From the IMG/VR virus record IMGVR_UViG_3300017963_001551, positions 1-30,386 of that record: a stretch of DNA of 30,386 bases; one strand, written 5' to 3'. Position numbers and translations under genes: made by a program. Positions 29,735 to 30,386 of the stretch are shown piece after piece; position 1 is the first letter of the stretch, and each line of letters starts with the position of its first letter. The notes under the pieces are model-generated. The model had not been told where the DNA came from and searched no databases. It was given only the letters and a program-made list of their open reading frames with translations. The DNA comes from a virus.

Positions 29735-30103
29735 ATGAGCAAGCCAGAAACAATTAAAATTGATGATGTTGAATATGTGCGAAGCGACAGCAACCAATTA
29801 GCTAGGCCTGTCGAGGGTTTGAAATATTGCGTTATTCGCACTTACTCGGCTGGAGTGCATATCGGCTTTGTTGAAGAATTCGGAACCAAGCAGCCACAAT
29901 ACGCCAAGCTCCTAAAATCTCGCCGATTACACTACTGGAATGACGCAGCCAGCTTATCTCAGGTAGCAATGGATGGCGTGGGCGAGACATCGCGCATAGC
30001 AATGGAATTACCAGAAATTGAACTAACCGATGTGATTGAAGTTATTCCCTGCTCTGAAGAAGCCGCCGAATTTTTCCAGAGGGCAAAAGCATGGAAAAAG
30101 TAA
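29735..30103 (+). CDS. DUF6948-like phage protein
   Basis: The protein is 122 aa and starts at an ATG with AAAGGAG upstream. The pattern TIKIDDVEYV (5-14), YCVIRTYSAGVHIGFVEEFG (31-50), then RRLHYWNDAASLSQVAMDGV (63-82), matches the small beta protein family DUF6948 found in phages. Its role is unknown. It is the first rightward gene after the structured RNA's terminator. Its last 13 bases overlap the start of the Gly-rich repeat ORF, a neighbour pairing I believe recurs in phages. The family call is from motif memory, not from a search. Confidence 0.75.
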   Translation: MSKPETIKIDDVEYVRSDSNQLARPVEGLKYCVIRTYSAGVHIGFVEEFGTKQPQYAKLLKSRRLHYWNDAASLSQVAMDGVGETSRIAMELPEIELTDVIEVIPCSEEAAEFFQRAKAWKK

Positions 30104-30351
30104 ATCTATGCAGTATGCGTAATTGCGAAACTGGTGGCTCTGGCGATGGCTCTGGCTATGGCTATGGCTATGGCTATGGCTATGGCTATGGCTCTGGCGA
30201 TGGCTATGGCTGTGGCTATGGCTCTGGCGATGGCTATGGCTATGGCTCTGGCGATGGCTCTGGCGATGGCTATGGCTCTGGCGATGGCTCTGGCTATGGC
30301 TCTGGCGATGGCTGTGGCTATGGCTCTGGCGATGGCTCTGGCTCTGGCTAA
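30091..30351 (+). CDS. Gly-Tyr/Ser/Asp dipeptide-repeat ORF
   Basis: The ORF has 86 codons. After MEKVNLCSMRNCETG it is only Gly alternating with Tyr, Ser, Asp or Cys (GSGDGSGYGYG and on) to the stop at 30351. The ATG overlaps the preceding stop; a later ATG at 30115 is the alternative. The DNA is a hexamer repeat, so all frames are long, and only this one keeps the Gly-rich peptide and a phage-like start. The product would be unfolded. Such ORFs are seen beside DUF6948-like genes in phages. Whether protein is made is uncertain. Confidence 0.6.
   Translation: MEKVNLCSMRNCETGGSGDGSGYGYGYGYGYGYGSGDGYGCGYGSGDGYGYGSGDGSGDGYGSGDGSGYGSGDGCGYGSGDGSGSG
30130..30350 (+). repeat. Hexanucleotide tandem repeat (GGC-TAT/TCT/GAT units)
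   Basis: About 36 imperfect copies of a 6-bp unit GGCTNT or GGCGAT run nearly to the end of the repeat ORF. Variation falls on the second codon (TAT, TCT, GAT, TGT), which suggests slip-strand expansion with selection or constraint on the Gly codon. Confidence 0.92.
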
Positions 30352-30359
30352 CTTGTATC
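30347..30359 (+). repeat. Direct repeat GCTAACTTGTATC, copy 2
   Basis: This copy overlaps the end of the repeat ORF and precedes a gap that runs off the window. It may mark the next rightward gene's control region. Confidence 0.55.
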
Positions 30360-30386
30360 CCGTATGGTGTATTTAACGCTAAGTTA

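Noticed and set aside
30134-30376. ALAMAM-type ORF and possible CRISPR
   Set aside because: It is another frame of a hexamer repeat. There are no spacers, so it is not a CRISPR array.

Overview
The window is an internal stretch of a tailed double-stranded DNA phage genome (Caudoviricetes), probably podovirus-like. About 29 kb is read leftwards from the minus strand as one almost gap-free run of genes. Many neighbours overlap by ATGA or TAATG junctions, and most genes have a good Shine-Dalgarno. Small terminase, large terminase, portal, scaffold, SU10-type major capsid protein (the family once called DUF5309), SU10-type head-tail adaptor and a tail-fibre-like protein occur in phage order. No integrase, repressor, lysis gene, polymerase or tRNA was recognised, so the window does not show whether the phage is temperate. 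The host is probably a Gram-negative bacterium; this is inferred from the nonulosonic-acid and Maf-type genes and is not shown directly.

Layout from right to left. (1) 29.7-30.39 kb, plus strand: a DUF6948-like gene, then an ORF made almost wholly of a hexanucleotide repeat coding Gly-Tyr/Ser/Asp. (2) 29.25-29.62 kb: a divergent control region. A sigma70-type promoter fires left into the long operon. An extended -10 promoter fires right into a gene-free transcript of about 276 nt that is full of hairpins and ends at a strong terminator, probably an undescribed structured RNA. (3) 25.1-29.2 kb: about a dozen small early or accessory genes, many Cys-rich, a second structured leader or sRNA at 27.36-27.49 kb, and a 400-bp gene-free stretch with RNA-like folds. 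(4) 20.9-24.9 kb: a sugar cassette with a UDP-sulfoquinovose-synthase (SQD1) homologue, an SDR epimerase, a radical SAM/SPASM protein, a miniature NeuB-like protein and an SpsF-like cytidylyltransferase. (5) 14.5-20.9 kb: HTH protein, TerS, TerL, a GT2 glycosyltransferase, a full NeuB/SpsE-type synthase, a frameshifted small gene and the portal. (6) 13.7-14.5 kb: a DUF115/Maf-like protein. (7) 9.3-13.7 kb: appendage-like virion proteins, including a Kelch-like propeller and a 644-aa repeat protein. (8) 7.3-9.6 kb: scaffold and capsid. (9) 6.6-7.2 kb: a homing-type HNH endonuclease whose ribosome binding site lies in a hairpin. (10) 1-6.6 kb: a TPR-glycosyltransferase, adaptor, fibre, tail protein and three proteins resembling internal virion or ejection components.

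The main biological theme is carbohydrate. Eight sugar-related genes plus a radical SAM protein are threaded through the packaging and morphogenesis operon rather than set apart as one island. Together they could make an activated sulfo-sugar and a CMP-activated nonulosonate-like acid, and transfer sugar to a virion or host-surface target. That pathway is inferred; the individual family assignments rest on visible motifs. The two structured RNAs and the hairpin over the HNH start are the best candidates for undescribed regulation.
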